NCBI GenBank assembly: GCA_016719395.1
Contig: JADJZF010000012.1
Span: forward strand, 62,001 to 126,000
Reading direction: 5' to 3'
Length of the DNA stretch: 64,000 nt
Source of the DNA: Candidatus Amarobacter glycogenicus
GTDB taxonomy: Bacteria > Chloroflexota > Dehalococcoidia > Tepidiformales > Tepidiformaceae
This document shows positions 29,759 to 37,019 of this stretch, piece by piece. The notes beneath the pieces are model-generated. The model saw only the letters and a list, made by a program, of their open reading frames with translations. It searched no databases and was not told the origin of the DNA. Made by a program: the position numbers and the translations under genes. Position 1 is the stretch's first letter. Each line of letters begins with the position of its first letter.

Positions 29759-30061
29759 TTAGGCGCGGCGGCGGATGCGCTGTGGACGGCTGCCCGGAAC
29801 CCGTTCCAGCAGCCCTTTCTGTTCAAGGTCCAGCTTTACGCTCGTCACGTACCAGCGCACAGAGCGTCCTTCGAACAGCTCCCGGGGGAGAAGGGGCTCG
29901 ACCACGGCGTCCAGTCCCACGTAGGGGATTCCGCTTTCGTCGGCGGGCACCGATGCGAGCAGGGCGGTGCTCATCGCTTCGTAATGCGCCGCCGAAATGC
30001 GGGTCTTGGAGGCGCCGCCTTTGTTCACGTTCTCCATCTGCACGGTCGTAGTCCTGGCCAT
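29759..30061 (-). CDS. DUF6958-like small protein
   Basis: 100 residues with a winged-helix-like pattern: ISAAHYEAMSTALLASVP, then LFEGRSVRWYVTSVKLDLEQKGLL and a basic tail. This pattern recalls the DUF6958 family of short proteins of unknown function; recognition is from memory and only moderate. GAGGGA precedes the ATG. A minor DNA-binding role is conceivable but not shown. Confidence 0.6.
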   Translation of the reverse strand: MARTTTVQMENVNKGGASKTRISAAHYEAMSTALLASVPADESGIPYVGLDAVVEPLLPRELFEGRSVRWYVTSVKLDLEQKGLLERVPGSRPQRIRRRA

Positions 30062-30091
30062 TCAACTCCCTCAGCGGCTATTCAGGCTTCG

Positions 30092-30529
30092 TCAGTCCTC
30101 GAGCAAGACGGGCCTGTCGAGTAGGACGCCGGATTTCCGGGTTGGTGTGACTTCGTAGACGGCCCGGCCCGCCCGGAAAAAAGAGGGTTCGGTCCCCCTG
30201 CCCCGGCCCAGTTGGTGAATCGGCGCGTCCCAATGTGCGCGTGCGGAGCAAAACGGGGGTGCCAGGTGGCGCCCTTCGACGGATACGAAGGATCCCGGCT
30301 CGTTCTCGTGGATGATGGTGACGACGCATCTCGGATCCCTGGCGATTGTTCGCCCCTTCACGCGGCTGGCAACCGTCGAGAACAGGAGAGAGTCTCCGTG
30401 GCGGGCGATCCCGACCATCGACGAGGCGGGCCTGCCGTCCCGGCGCACTGTGGCGACAATCCCCGTCATGCTGCGGGAGATGAATCCATCTTGCTCTGGC
30501 GTACCGATCATGGTCGGGGATTCCACCAT
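30092..30529 (-). CDS. Pyridoxamine 5'-phosphate oxidase-like (split-barrel) flavoprotein
   Basis: About 145 residues. The split-barrel core IVATVRRDGRPASSMVGIARHGDSLLFST, then RVKGRTIARDPRCVVTII and FVSVEGR, is typical of FMN/F420-binding PPOX-class proteins. After VEGR the usual helix-rich segment is short and Pro/His-rich, so a small internal deletion or local frame error is possible. The start is unclear: ATG at 30529 or 30511, neither with a good ribosome site. It is divergent from the SDR gene at 30614. Confidence 0.7.
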   Translation of the reverse strand: MVESPTMIGTPEQDGFISRSMTGIVATVRRDGRPASSMVGIARHGDSLLFSTVASRVKGRTIARDPRCVVTIIHENEPGSFVSVEGRHLAPPFCSARAHWDAPIHQLGRGRGTEPSFFRAGRAVYEVTPTRKSGVLLDRPVLLED

Positions 30530-30613
30530 ACGAGGAGGGCAATAGCAATCCTCGCCCGGCGGGGCCGAACCACCTGTAAACTCCCCTCCCATCACCGGAG
30601 GAGCCACGCCACG

Positions 30614-31471
30614 ATGAAGGACTTCAAAGACAAGGTCGCCGTCGTCACCGGCGCGGCGAGCGGCATGGGCCTCGCCTTTGCGCACAAGTTCGCCGAAGAG
30701 GGCATGAGCGTCGTCCTCGCCGATATCGAAGCCGAGGCGCTCTCGATGGCGGAGGCAGCCGTGAAAGCCCACGGAGGCAAAGTCGCTGCGTTGCGCACCA
30801 ACGTCATCGTCCAGGATGACATCGAACGGCTCGCCGATGCCGCCTTCAACACCTTCGGCAACGTCCACATCCTCTGCAACAACGCCGGCGTCATCGCATC
30901 GGCCGCCACGTTCCGCTCCCGCCCGTGGGAAACGCCCCTGGGCGACTGGGAGTGGATCTGGGGTGTGAACTTCATGGGCGTCCTTCACGGCATCCGCTCG
31001 TTCGTCCCGCGCATGCTGGAGAACGGCGAAGAGGGCCACATCGTGAACACCGCCTCGATGGCCGGGTTGCTCGCCGGGGCGGACCCCTACACCATCTCCA
31101 AGCACTCCGTCGTCTCCCTCACCGAGGGTATCTACAAGGAGTTCAAGGGCATGGGCGCGAAACTCTCCGCCTCCGTCCTCTGCCCCGGGCTCATCAAAAC
31201 CGCCATCCTCGAAGCAGAACGCAACCGCCCGCCCGAATTCGGCCCGGCCACCGCGACGGCCGAGCTGCGGCCGGAAGTCCAGCAGTTCTCGGCGTTCTTC
31301 AAGGCCGCGCTCGACCAGGGCATAGACCCGGAGCAGGTCGCCCAGCTGGTGTTCGAAGCGATCCGCGACGACCAGTTCTACATCTTCCCGGCCCAGCCCA
31401 ACATCCTCGAGTCGGTCCACGTCCGCCTGAACGACATCCTGAACCAGCGTAACCCTACGCTGGGCCCCTGA
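30614..31471 (+). CDS. Short-chain dehydrogenase/reductase
   Basis: A 285-residue NAD(P)-dependent oxidoreductase. It has the Rossmann glycine motif TGAASGMG (residues 13-20), NNAG at about 90, the catalytic Ser in NTASMAG and the YxxxK pair in YTISK. A segment after the active site and a C-terminal helix (QLVFEAIRDDQFYIFP) fit the classical SDR fold. GGAGGA lies 11 nt before the ATG. The substrate cannot be told. The next gene on the strand begins 9 nt after the stop. Confidence 0.88.
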   Translation: MKDFKDKVAVVTGAASGMGLAFAHKFAEEGMSVVLADIEAEALSMAEAAVKAHGGKVAALRTNVIVQDDIERLADAAFNTFGNVHILCNNAGVIASAATFRSRPWETPLGDWEWIWGVNFMGVLHGIRSFVPRMLENGEEGHIVNTASMAGLLAGADPYTISKHSVVSLTEGIYKEFKGMGAKLSASVLCPGLIKTAILEAERNRPPEFGPATATAELRPEVQQFSAFFKAALDQGIDPEQVAQLVFEAIRDDQFYIFPAQPNILESVHVRLNDILNQRNPTLGP

Positions 31472-31479
31472 GCGAGCTC

Positions 31480-32208
31480 GTGCGCATCCTGGTCCTCGGG
31501 AACAGCGACACCCGCGGCGACTTCGCTGCAGGCGCGACATGGCCGGAAGTGGCCCGTGCGTCCTTGTCTGCAAACGGCGATGATGTCGTGCTTCAGGAAG
31601 TTCGCTTCTCCGCGCTCACCCCCACTGCCGCTGAGTACGCGCGACGGAAGGTTGCAGAGTTCGAACCGGACATCGTCGTCGTTCCCCTGGGAACCTTCGC
31701 CTTCAGCGTCGGCTTCACATGGGTGCGCGTGCAACGGCTGTTCGGCCAGCGTATCGCAGACAGGTACCGCCGGGCGGAGGAGGCGTTCGATACCCACACG
31801 CGGCCAGCTGGTCAGGCTCCGGGCCGCCTCAACAATGCCGCGCGGCGCATCACCCGGCGCATCATCGGCGCCCGGCCGCTCACCACTCGCGACTCACTCG
31901 TCGAAAGCTATCGCCACTTACTCCAGGTCCTCGCGCAACCGGAAGGGCTTGACGTTCTCCTCGTCGCCTACCCGCCCGAAGAGGGCAGACTCGTGAAGGT
32001 CCGCAACCTCCCGGAAGAACGGGAGCGACTGCTGTGCGAGATCCAATCGATCGCCAGCCGCCACCACTTCCGCTTGCTCGATACGGCGCCGGTCCTGGCG
32101 GGGGCGCCTGGCCTCGACCCGCTCATCACGCCCGATGGCTTCCACCTTCGGAGAGGCGGCCACTACCTGGTGGGGGAAGCCGTCGCCCTCGCTCTCAGGG
32201 AGCGGTAA
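31480..32208 (+). CDS. SGNH/GDSL hydrolase family protein
   Basis: A 242-residue protein with block I VLGNSDTRGD (Ser in the nucleophile position) and the C-terminal Asp-His pair in TPDGFHLRRGGH. It lacks a signal peptide, so it is probably a cytosolic esterase or acyl hydrolase. The GTG start follows the SDR stop by 8 bases, suggesting one transcript. It converges on obg. Block III (GxND) is not clear; VVPLGTFAF may stand in its place, so activity is uncertain. Confidence 0.75.
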   Translation: MRILVLGNSDTRGDFAAGATWPEVARASLSANGDDVVLQEVRFSALTPTAAEYARRKVAEFEPDIVVVPLGTFAFSVGFTWVRVQRLFGQRIADRYRRAEEAFDTHTRPAGQAPGRLNNAARRITRRIIGARPLTTRDSLVESYRHLLQVLAQPEGLDVLLVAYPPEEGRLVKVRNLPEERERLLCEIQSIASRHHFRLLDTAPVLAGAPGLDPLITPDGFHLRRGGHYLVGEAVALALRER

Positions 32209-32233
32209 GGGGAGCCGGCAAGAGGCGCCCAAC

Positions 32234-33493
32234 TCACCCGTCCCAGGCCACCTCGACATCATCGAACAGCATCGTGTCGCCGGCCTGGATCCCTTCGCGC
32301 CGCAGCACCTTCGCGATACCCCAGCGCTCCAGGCGCCGCAAGATCTCGTCGTAGGCTCCCGGCATCTCCGTGTCCATCATCTTCACGAAACTCACCGCCC
32401 GGTAGCCTTCGATGACGAACCGGCCATCTTCGTTCTTGTGGACCGAGAACCGCTCCTCGCTCGCCGGCCGGAGGACCGGCATCTCTTCCTCCGAGTGGTC
32501 GATATCCTTGGTCTTCTCTTCATTCACCAGCAGCAACAATTCGGCGACGAGCGCTTCGCAGCCGGTTTCGTAGTCCGCCGAGATCACGCGGACCGGCCGC
32601 CCGACGTGCGCTTCGAGGGCATCCGCGGATTTCCGGGCCTGCTCTTCGTCCAGGTCTGCCTTACTCACCGCCACCACCCGCGCAACCTGTTCCAGCTTCG
32701 GGTCGTACGCGCGCAGTTCGCCTTCGATGAGCTCGAAGTCCGTGACCGGATCCGGAGAACTGCTGTCGATGAGGTGCAAGAGCACGCGGCAGCGGCGGAT
32801 GTGCTTGAGAAACTCAAACCCCAGCCCATAGCCCTCACTCGCACCTTCCACCAGGCCGGGAAGGTCGGCCAGCGTGAACCGGCCATAGCCGACGTTGACC
32901 ACTCCGAGCATCGGCTCGAGTGTGGTGAACGGATAGTTCGCGATTTTCGGCTTCGCGTTCGAAACCGCCGCGAGGAAGGTGGACTTACCCGCGTTCGGTA
33001 GTCCGATCAGCCCAACATCCGCCAGCAGGCGCAACTCCATGCGGATATCGACCTCTTCGCCCGCCTGGCCTTTCTGCGAGAATCCCGGCGTCTTGTTCGT
33101 CGCGGTTGCGAACCGCTTATTTCCCCAGCCGCCGCGCCCGCCGTGCGCCACCAGGACTTCGTCGCCCAGCTTCGCGAGATCAGCGATCAGGTCTCCCGTC
33201 TCCACCTCGTGTACCACCGTCCCGGCCGGCACATTCAGGAAGATGTCCTCCCCGTGCGCCCCGGTGCGCAGGTTCGTACCGCCGTTCCCGCCGTTCCCGG
33301 CCCGGAACTTCCGCTTCGAGCGGTACTGCTCCAGCGTGTAGATGTCATCCACGGCCCGCAGGAACACACGCCCGCCCCGCCCGCCGTCGCCGCCATCAGG
33401 CCCCCCTTCGGGTACGAACTTCTCGCGGTGGTAGCTAACCACGCCGTTTCCGCCATCACCACCAGCTACATGAATCTCGATCGCGTCCAACAT
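32234..33493 (-). CDS. obg: Obg GTPase (CgtA)
   Basis: A 419-residue essential GTPase linked to 50S ribosome assembly and stress control. The Gly-rich Obg fold (1-158) shows the repeated GGxGG pattern (GGDGGNGVV, GGPDGGDGGRGG). The G domain has Walker A GLPNAGKST, G2/G3 TTLEPMLGVV and LADLPGLVEGA, and G4 VVSKADL. An OCT domain ends the protein (residues about 345-415, SFVKMMDTEMPGAYDEILRRLE). The ATG at 33491-33493 opens MLDAIEIHVAGGDGG, the standard Obg start. Unlike in most genomes, rplU and rpmA are not upstream. Confidence 0.95.
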   Translation of the reverse strand: MLDAIEIHVAGGDGGNGVVSYHREKFVPEGGPDGGDGGRGGRVFLRAVDDIYTLEQYRSKRKFRAGNGGNGGTNLRTGAHGEDIFLNVPAGTVVHEVETGDLIADLAKLGDEVLVAHGGRGGWGNKRFATATNKTPGFSQKGQAGEEVDIRMELRLLADVGLIGLPNAGKSTFLAAVSNAKPKIANYPFTTLEPMLGVVNVGYGRFTLADLPGLVEGASEGYGLGFEFLKHIRRCRVLLHLIDSSSPDPVTDFELIEGELRAYDPKLEQVARVVAVSKADLDEEQARKSADALEAHVGRPVRVISADYETGCEALVAELLLLVNEEKTKDIDHSEEEMPVLRPASEERFSVHKNEDGRFVIEGYRAVSFVKMMDTEMPGAYDEILRRLERWGIAKVLRREGIQAGDTMLFDDVEVAWDG

Positions 33494-33826
33494 ATCCAAC
33501 CATCCAAACAGATAGCGCGATGAAAGGGAAACGTGGAGATGATGGTGGCCCGTTGGAATCCGTTGCGGTCCGACTCGTTCGAGTTCAATTCCGAAGCGCG
33601 AAGCGTTGGGATCCGGGTTGCGCTGGAGAGGCGAGCGCGGGGGCGAAGTCCAACGCGGACCGGAACCCAAGGAAGGCGCAGCGGACCGGGGCCGAGTTGC
33701 GAGGCTGGTCATCAGTCGAATCCCAACGGCCGGGCAGCCGCAGTGCCAACGTCTTTCCAACCCTTACCCGAACGCGACTCGCGGGCATGGCGCTGCCGCC
33801 GCTCGTGTTGTCTCAGGGGGATGGGT
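33494..33826. other. Intergenic stretch without a recognisable gene
   Basis: About 330 bases between obg and hicB, both on the minus strand. I see no tRNA, no conserved RNA motif and no convincing open frame. It must contain the obg promoter, which I could not place. Confidence 0.5.
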
Positions 33827-34033
33827 TCAGGCCGAAAGGGCGTGGCTCTTCGGGGCGGGAATAGGTTCTCCGTACTCTCGGGCGACGTCGAGCCACAGCG
33901 CCATGGCTTCCTGGATGTTGCCTGCGGCCTCCTCGTACGACTGGCCATGCGAGAAGCAACCCGGAAGGTCCGGGGCTTCGGCGATGAACAACGCGTCTTC
34001 GTCGCTCCAGTAGATGACGATCTCGTACTTCAC
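33827..34033 (-). CDS. hicB: HicB-type antitoxin
   Basis: A 68-residue HicB antitoxin: VKYEIVIYWSDEDALFIAEAPDLPGCFSHG and YEEAAGNIQEAMALWLDVA, ending GEPIPAPK. These are the hallmarks of the small partial RNase H-like HicB domain. Start at GTG 34031-34033, overlapping the predicted hicA stop (GTGA). As printed the upstream hicA frame runs straight into hicB; see the hicA entry. It would neutralise a HicA ribonuclease and probably autoregulate the operon. Confidence 0.8.
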   Translation of the reverse strand: MKYEIVIYWSDEDALFIAEAPDLPGCFSHGQSYEEAAGNIQEAMALWLDVAREYGEPIPAPKSHALSA

Positions 34034-34288
34034 TCGTCCGGCTCCAAGACCTCGACCAAGAATAACACGGCGAACCTGGCGAACCTGATAGGGGGCGGCG
34101 CGCTTTCCGTGCGAGGCCAGAGTCAACCGGACCGGCACACCCAACCGGCGAAACGCAAGGTGGCTGCCCCGCGTCCGAACCGTGTACCCAAGGCGTTCGA
34201 GGACCCGCACCAGCAGTTCGAAATCGATGTTGCCATCGTTCCTTGCATCGAGGATTCGGTTGATGTCCTTGTCCCGCTTCGTCCCGGC
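34030..34288 (-). pseudogene. hicA: HicA-type toxin, frameshifted and lacking a normal start codon
   Basis: The HicA dsRNA-binding-fold mRNA interferase is recognisable: NIDFELLVRVLERLGYTVRTRGSHLAF with the catalytic GSH, then KRAAPYQVRQVRR. As printed the frame fuses to HicB through VILGRGLGAGR. Shifting frame at about 34060 gives FLVEVLEPDE and a TGA (34030-34032) that overlaps the hicB GTG, the usual layout for this operon. A one-base error is therefore likely. Upstream the frame is open only back to the transaldolase stop (34289-34291) and holds no ATG, GTG or TTG before the GTG at 34210, so the true start is also missing or atypical. Whether the toxin is active is unclear. Confidence 0.65.
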
Positions 34289-34939
34289 TCAGATGAGGCC
34301 CGCTGTCCTCGCATCGGCGAGGAACCGGTCGATACCAATGTCCGTCAGTGGGTGTTTCAGCATCTGGGGGATCAGTGCGGCCGGAATAGTCCCGATGTGT
34401 GCCCCCGCGGCCGCCGCTTGTGCTACGTGGAGCGGGTGCCGAAGGCTCGCCGCCAGTACCCGCGCTGGCAGGTCATGCGTCTCCACGAGGTGGACGCACT
34501 CCCGGATGAGTTCCATACCATCGTAGCTGACGTCATCCAGCCGCCCAACGAACGGGCTCAGGAACGTCGCACCGGCAAGCGCAGCCAGCAGAGCCTGGTT
34601 CGCCGAGAAGACGAGCGTCACGTTGATCTTGATGCCTTCCGCGCTGCAGCGGTGGATAGCTTCCAGCCCCTCGGAGTCGATCGGGATCTTGACCACCACG
34701 TTCGGATGCCAGCTGGCCAGTTCGCGCGCCTCGGCCACCAGGTCGTCCGCCTTGCGCGAGACGCATTCGGCCGAAATTGGCCCATCGACCACCGAGGCGA
34801 TCTCCTGGATGCGCTGCCGGTAGCTGACACCGCCCTCTTTCGCCAGCAGGCTGGGGTTCGTCGTCACGCCGCTGATGACGCCGTAACGGGCGGCCGCCCG
34901 CACCTCGTCGATCGAAGCCGTATCCAGGAAGAGCCGCAT
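34289..34939 (-). CDS. Transaldolase / fructose-6-phosphate aldolase family (TalC/MipB type)
   Basis: A 216-residue class I aldolase of the short transaldolase family, part of the pentose phosphate pathway. Asp6 in FLDTAS, the GVTTNPSLL motif (24-32) and the Schiff-base Lys84 in VVKIPIDSEGL are all in place. NVTLVFSANQALLAALAGA and the C-terminal HPLTDIGIDRFLAD complete the barrel. Length is normal for the family. The stop abuts the hicA remnant. Separating transaldolase from F6P aldolase activity is not possible by eye. Confidence 0.9.
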   Translation of the reverse strand: MRLFLDTASIDEVRAAARYGVISGVTTNPSLLAKEGGVSYRQRIQEIASVVDGPISAECVSRKADDLVAEARELASWHPNVVVKIPIDSEGLEAIHRCSAEGIKINVTLVFSANQALLAALAGATFLSPFVGRLDDVSYDGMELIRECVHLVETHDLPARVLAASLRHPLHVAQAAAAGAHIGTIPAALIPQMLKHPLTDIGIDRFLADARTAGLI

Positions 34940-34987
34940 GGTCCAAGTCCCCCGCCGAAGCTGCCGGAATGGTACCGGAGTACGACC

Positions 34988-35440
34988 TCACGGGCGCGGC
35001 CGAACAACCTCACCGGGGACTGGCGCGCCGGCGTGCGGGTCACGTGGGCGGGCTGGACGGAACGCCCGGATGATCGCTGCAACGAGGGCTACCGGCCCCG
35101 CCCACAACGCGAGGATGAAGAAGAACGGCTCCTCCACCTCGAAGAGCGCATAGACCAGGTTGTGGAGCAGGATCGCCAGGATGATCGCGGCAAAGGCGAC
35201 GAGGGCGAGACGGATCGCTCCGCCGGTGCTGAACCGCTCGACGAAGATCAGCACGCCGCGAACCGAGAGGGCCGCTCCCAGCACGAACACAACGTAGAAA
35301 ACGGTGACGGCAACGGCCAATTTGGCCCCTTTCGCATCCTCGTCACCCCCGACGATCGAAAACACCAAACCGGCGACCAGCACCGCGGTTCCTGCCAGCA
35401 GCCAGAGCGTCCCTCGCTTCCATCTCGCCATGTACAGCAT
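34988..35440 (-). CDS. Small four-helix membrane protein of unknown function
   Basis: 150 residues with hydrophobic segments at about 10-28, 40-60, 75-98 and 104-125, and a Pro/Arg-rich cytosolic tail. No family is recognised. ATG at 35440 or 35431 is possible. It sits 48 bases upstream of the transaldolase gene on the same strand and may share its transcript. Confidence 0.65.
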   Translation of the reverse strand: MLYMARWKRGTLWLLAGTAVLVAGLVFSIVGGDEDAKGAKLAVAVTVFYVVFVLGAALSVRGVLIFVERFSTGGAIRLALVAFAAIILAILLHNLVYALFEVEEPFFFILALWAGPVALVAAIIRAFRPARPRDPHAGAPVPGEVVRPRP

Positions 35441-35531
35441 CGTGGCGTTCGGACCATCCCGTTACGAGGTACGTTCGGGACGAAACCCGGGGTCAGATGG
35501 TCACGCTGGTGTCGTCAGGCGAATGACGCGC

Positions 35532-35537
35532 TACAGT
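35532..35537 (+). promoter_or_regulatory. TACAGT -10 box, leaderless start
   Basis: TACAGT ends 6 nt before the ATG at 35544. The spacing decides in favour of that ATG over one at 35523. Confidence 0.5.
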
Positions 35538-35543
35538 CCTCCA

Positions 35544-35957
35544 ATGTCCGAAATGTCCCCCGACGATATCCACGCATTCCTGCGAGAGACTCGCATCGCG
35601 AAGCTCGCCTACCTCCAGCCGGACGGCGCACCGACGATCGTCCCGGTCTGGTTCGAATGGGACGGTCATGTCGCCCGCGTCTTTACCTCCCGCACATCGC
35701 GGAAAGCCGCCCGAATCGGCGTGGACTCGCGTGTGGCGCTCTCCGTCGAGGAGCCGGTAGGGGTGAAGGAGCGCTGGGTGACTATCGAGGGCGAGTGCAA
35801 GGTCTCCTCCGAAGGCACCGTCGCCCTGATCGAGCGACTGGCCAATCGCTACTACGACGCCGCCGGCGCGGAAGAGGCGATCAAATCCTGGACTGGCCGG
35901 CCGGAGATGTGGGTGACGTTGACCATCCGCCCGTCCCGTTTGCGCAGCTCGGGCTAA
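35544..35957 (+). CDS. PPOX-class F420/FMN-dependent oxidoreductase
   Basis: A 137-residue split-barrel protein: FLRETRIAKLAYLQPDGAPTIVPVWFEWDG, then VFTSRTSRKAARIGVDSRVALSV, WVTIEGECKV and a C-terminal helix. The order and spacing match PPOX-class F420-dependent oxidoreductases. A role in reducing an unsaturated or aromatic cofactor or substrate is possible but unproven. The start is fixed by the TACAGT box 6 nt upstream. Confidence 0.85.
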   Translation: MSEMSPDDIHAFLRETRIAKLAYLQPDGAPTIVPVWFEWDGHVARVFTSRTSRKAARIGVDSRVALSVEEPVGVKERWVTIEGECKVSSEGTVALIERLANRYYDAAGAEEAIKSWTGRPEMWVTLTIRPSRLRSSG

Positions 35958-36087
35958 GCCCGGAGCGAACCAGGAGGCCGTGCGGTTGCCTGTGCTCCCC
36001 GGGAGCCAGGCTGCATCCGGGTGCGAATTCGGGGAAATGCAGTAGACTCGGCCCGCTAACTCTCACGTACACGTTAGGAGGTCCCAG

Positions 36088-36933
36088 ATGGGAAAACTCG
36101 ATGGCAAGTCCGTCATCGTCACCGGCGCGAGCCGCGGCATCGGCGAAGAGATCGCCAAGATCTTCGCGGCCGAAGGCGGAAAGGTCGCTTGTGTCGCCCG
36201 TACCCTGAAAGAGGGCGACCACGTCCTTGAAGGCTCGCTCCAGAACACTGTCAACCAGGTGAAGGCCGCCGGCGGCGAAGCCATGGCCATCACCGCCGAC
36301 ATCTCTGACTACGATCAGTGCGTCCGCGCTGTCGAACAGGCCCGTGCCGCTTACGGCCCTATCGATGTCCTCGTGAACAACGCCGCCCTCACCTACTTCA
36401 TCCCGATCAAGGATTACCCGATTTCGAAGTGGCACCGCTCTATCGGCGTGAACTTCCACGCCCCGTTCTACTTCAGCCAGCTCGTCCTGCAGGACATGCT
36501 GCCTCGTAAGGCCGGGTCGATCGTGAACATCTCGAGCGGCGCCGCAATCGGCCCGGGTCGCGGGCCCTACAAGGGCGATTTCGGCCGCGGCGGCACCCTC
36601 TACGGCGCCGAAAAGGCCGCGCTCGAACGCTTCACCCAGGGCCTCGCCTCCGAGGTCTATGCGGACGGCATCAGCGTTACCTGCGTCTCGCCGTCCCAGG
36701 TCGTCCCCACGCCGGGCACGGTGCATCACCATCTCGTGACGGGCATGGATGACCCACGTGGCGAGCCCCCTCTTCTCATGGCCCGGTCCGCGCTGCTGCT
36801 GGCCACGGAGCCGCTCGACAAGGTCACCGGGCGTGTCACCTACAGCCAGGAAATCCTCCAGGAATTCGGCTGGATCACGAACGGCAAGGGCACCGGGATC
36901 GACCGGAAGGGTTCCGGCTACTCGCAGGTCTAG
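36088..36933 (+). CDS. Short-chain dehydrogenase/reductase
   Basis: A 281-residue SDR with TGASRGIG (13-20), NNAA near 95, the catalytic Ser in NISSGAA and YxxxK as YGAEK. A GGDFGRGG-like insert lies between Ser and Tyr (GPYKGDFGRGGTLYG), and the C-terminus (TGRVTYSQEILQEFGW) is typical of dehydrogenases handling acyl or steroid-like alcohols. TAGGAGGT sits 8 nt before the ATG. A TAGACT box (36042-36047) lies about 40 nt upstream. It is followed by a strong hairpin. Confidence 0.88.
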   Translation: MGKLDGKSVIVTGASRGIGEEIAKIFAAEGGKVACVARTLKEGDHVLEGSLQNTVNQVKAAGGEAMAITADISDYDQCVRAVEQARAAYGPIDVLVNNAALTYFIPIKDYPISKWHRSIGVNFHAPFYFSQLVLQDMLPRKAGSIVNISSGAAIGPGRGPYKGDFGRGGTLYGAEKAALERFTQGLASEVYADGISVTCVSPSQVVPTPGTVHHHLVTGMDDPRGEPPLLMARSALLLATEPLDKVTGRVTYSQEILQEFGWITNGKGTGIDRKGSGYSQV

Positions 36934-36957
36934 CACCGGCCGTCACTTTGCCGGCGA

Positions 36958-36995
36958 GCCCCGCTCATCCGTGTTCCCCAAAGGATGAGAGGGGC
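36958..36995 (+). terminator. Long hairpin after the SDR gene
   Basis: GCCCCgCTCATCC (36958-36970) pairs with GGATGAGaGGGGC (36983-36995), with one mismatch and a 12-nt loop. It ends 11 nt before the promoter box of the next gene. It lacks a T-run but is well placed to end SDR transcription. Confidence 0.5.
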
Positions 36996-37005
36996 CCGGC
37001 TCTGT

Positions 37006-37011
37006 TACGCT
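37006..37011 (+). promoter_or_regulatory. TACGCT -10 box, near-leaderless start of the ABC1 kinase gene
   Basis: TACGCT ends 8 nt before the ATG at 37020 and lies just beyond the preceding hairpin. Confidence 0.45.
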
Positions 37012-37019
37012 TTTCACAG

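Noticed and set aside
28816..29826. A longer hydratase beginning at 29826
   Set aside because: The extra 57 residues precede the fold, lack conservation features and include the promoter and ribosome site of the chosen GTG.
33494..33826. A tRNA or other structured RNA suggested by a GTTCGAG string near 33587
   Set aside because: The flanking bases do not form a T-arm, and no acceptor or anticodon stem can be drawn.
33533..36208. An 891-codon plus-strand frame across obg upstream, hicAB, transaldolase and other genes
   Set aside because: It runs antisense through several recognisable genes and has no domain of its own.
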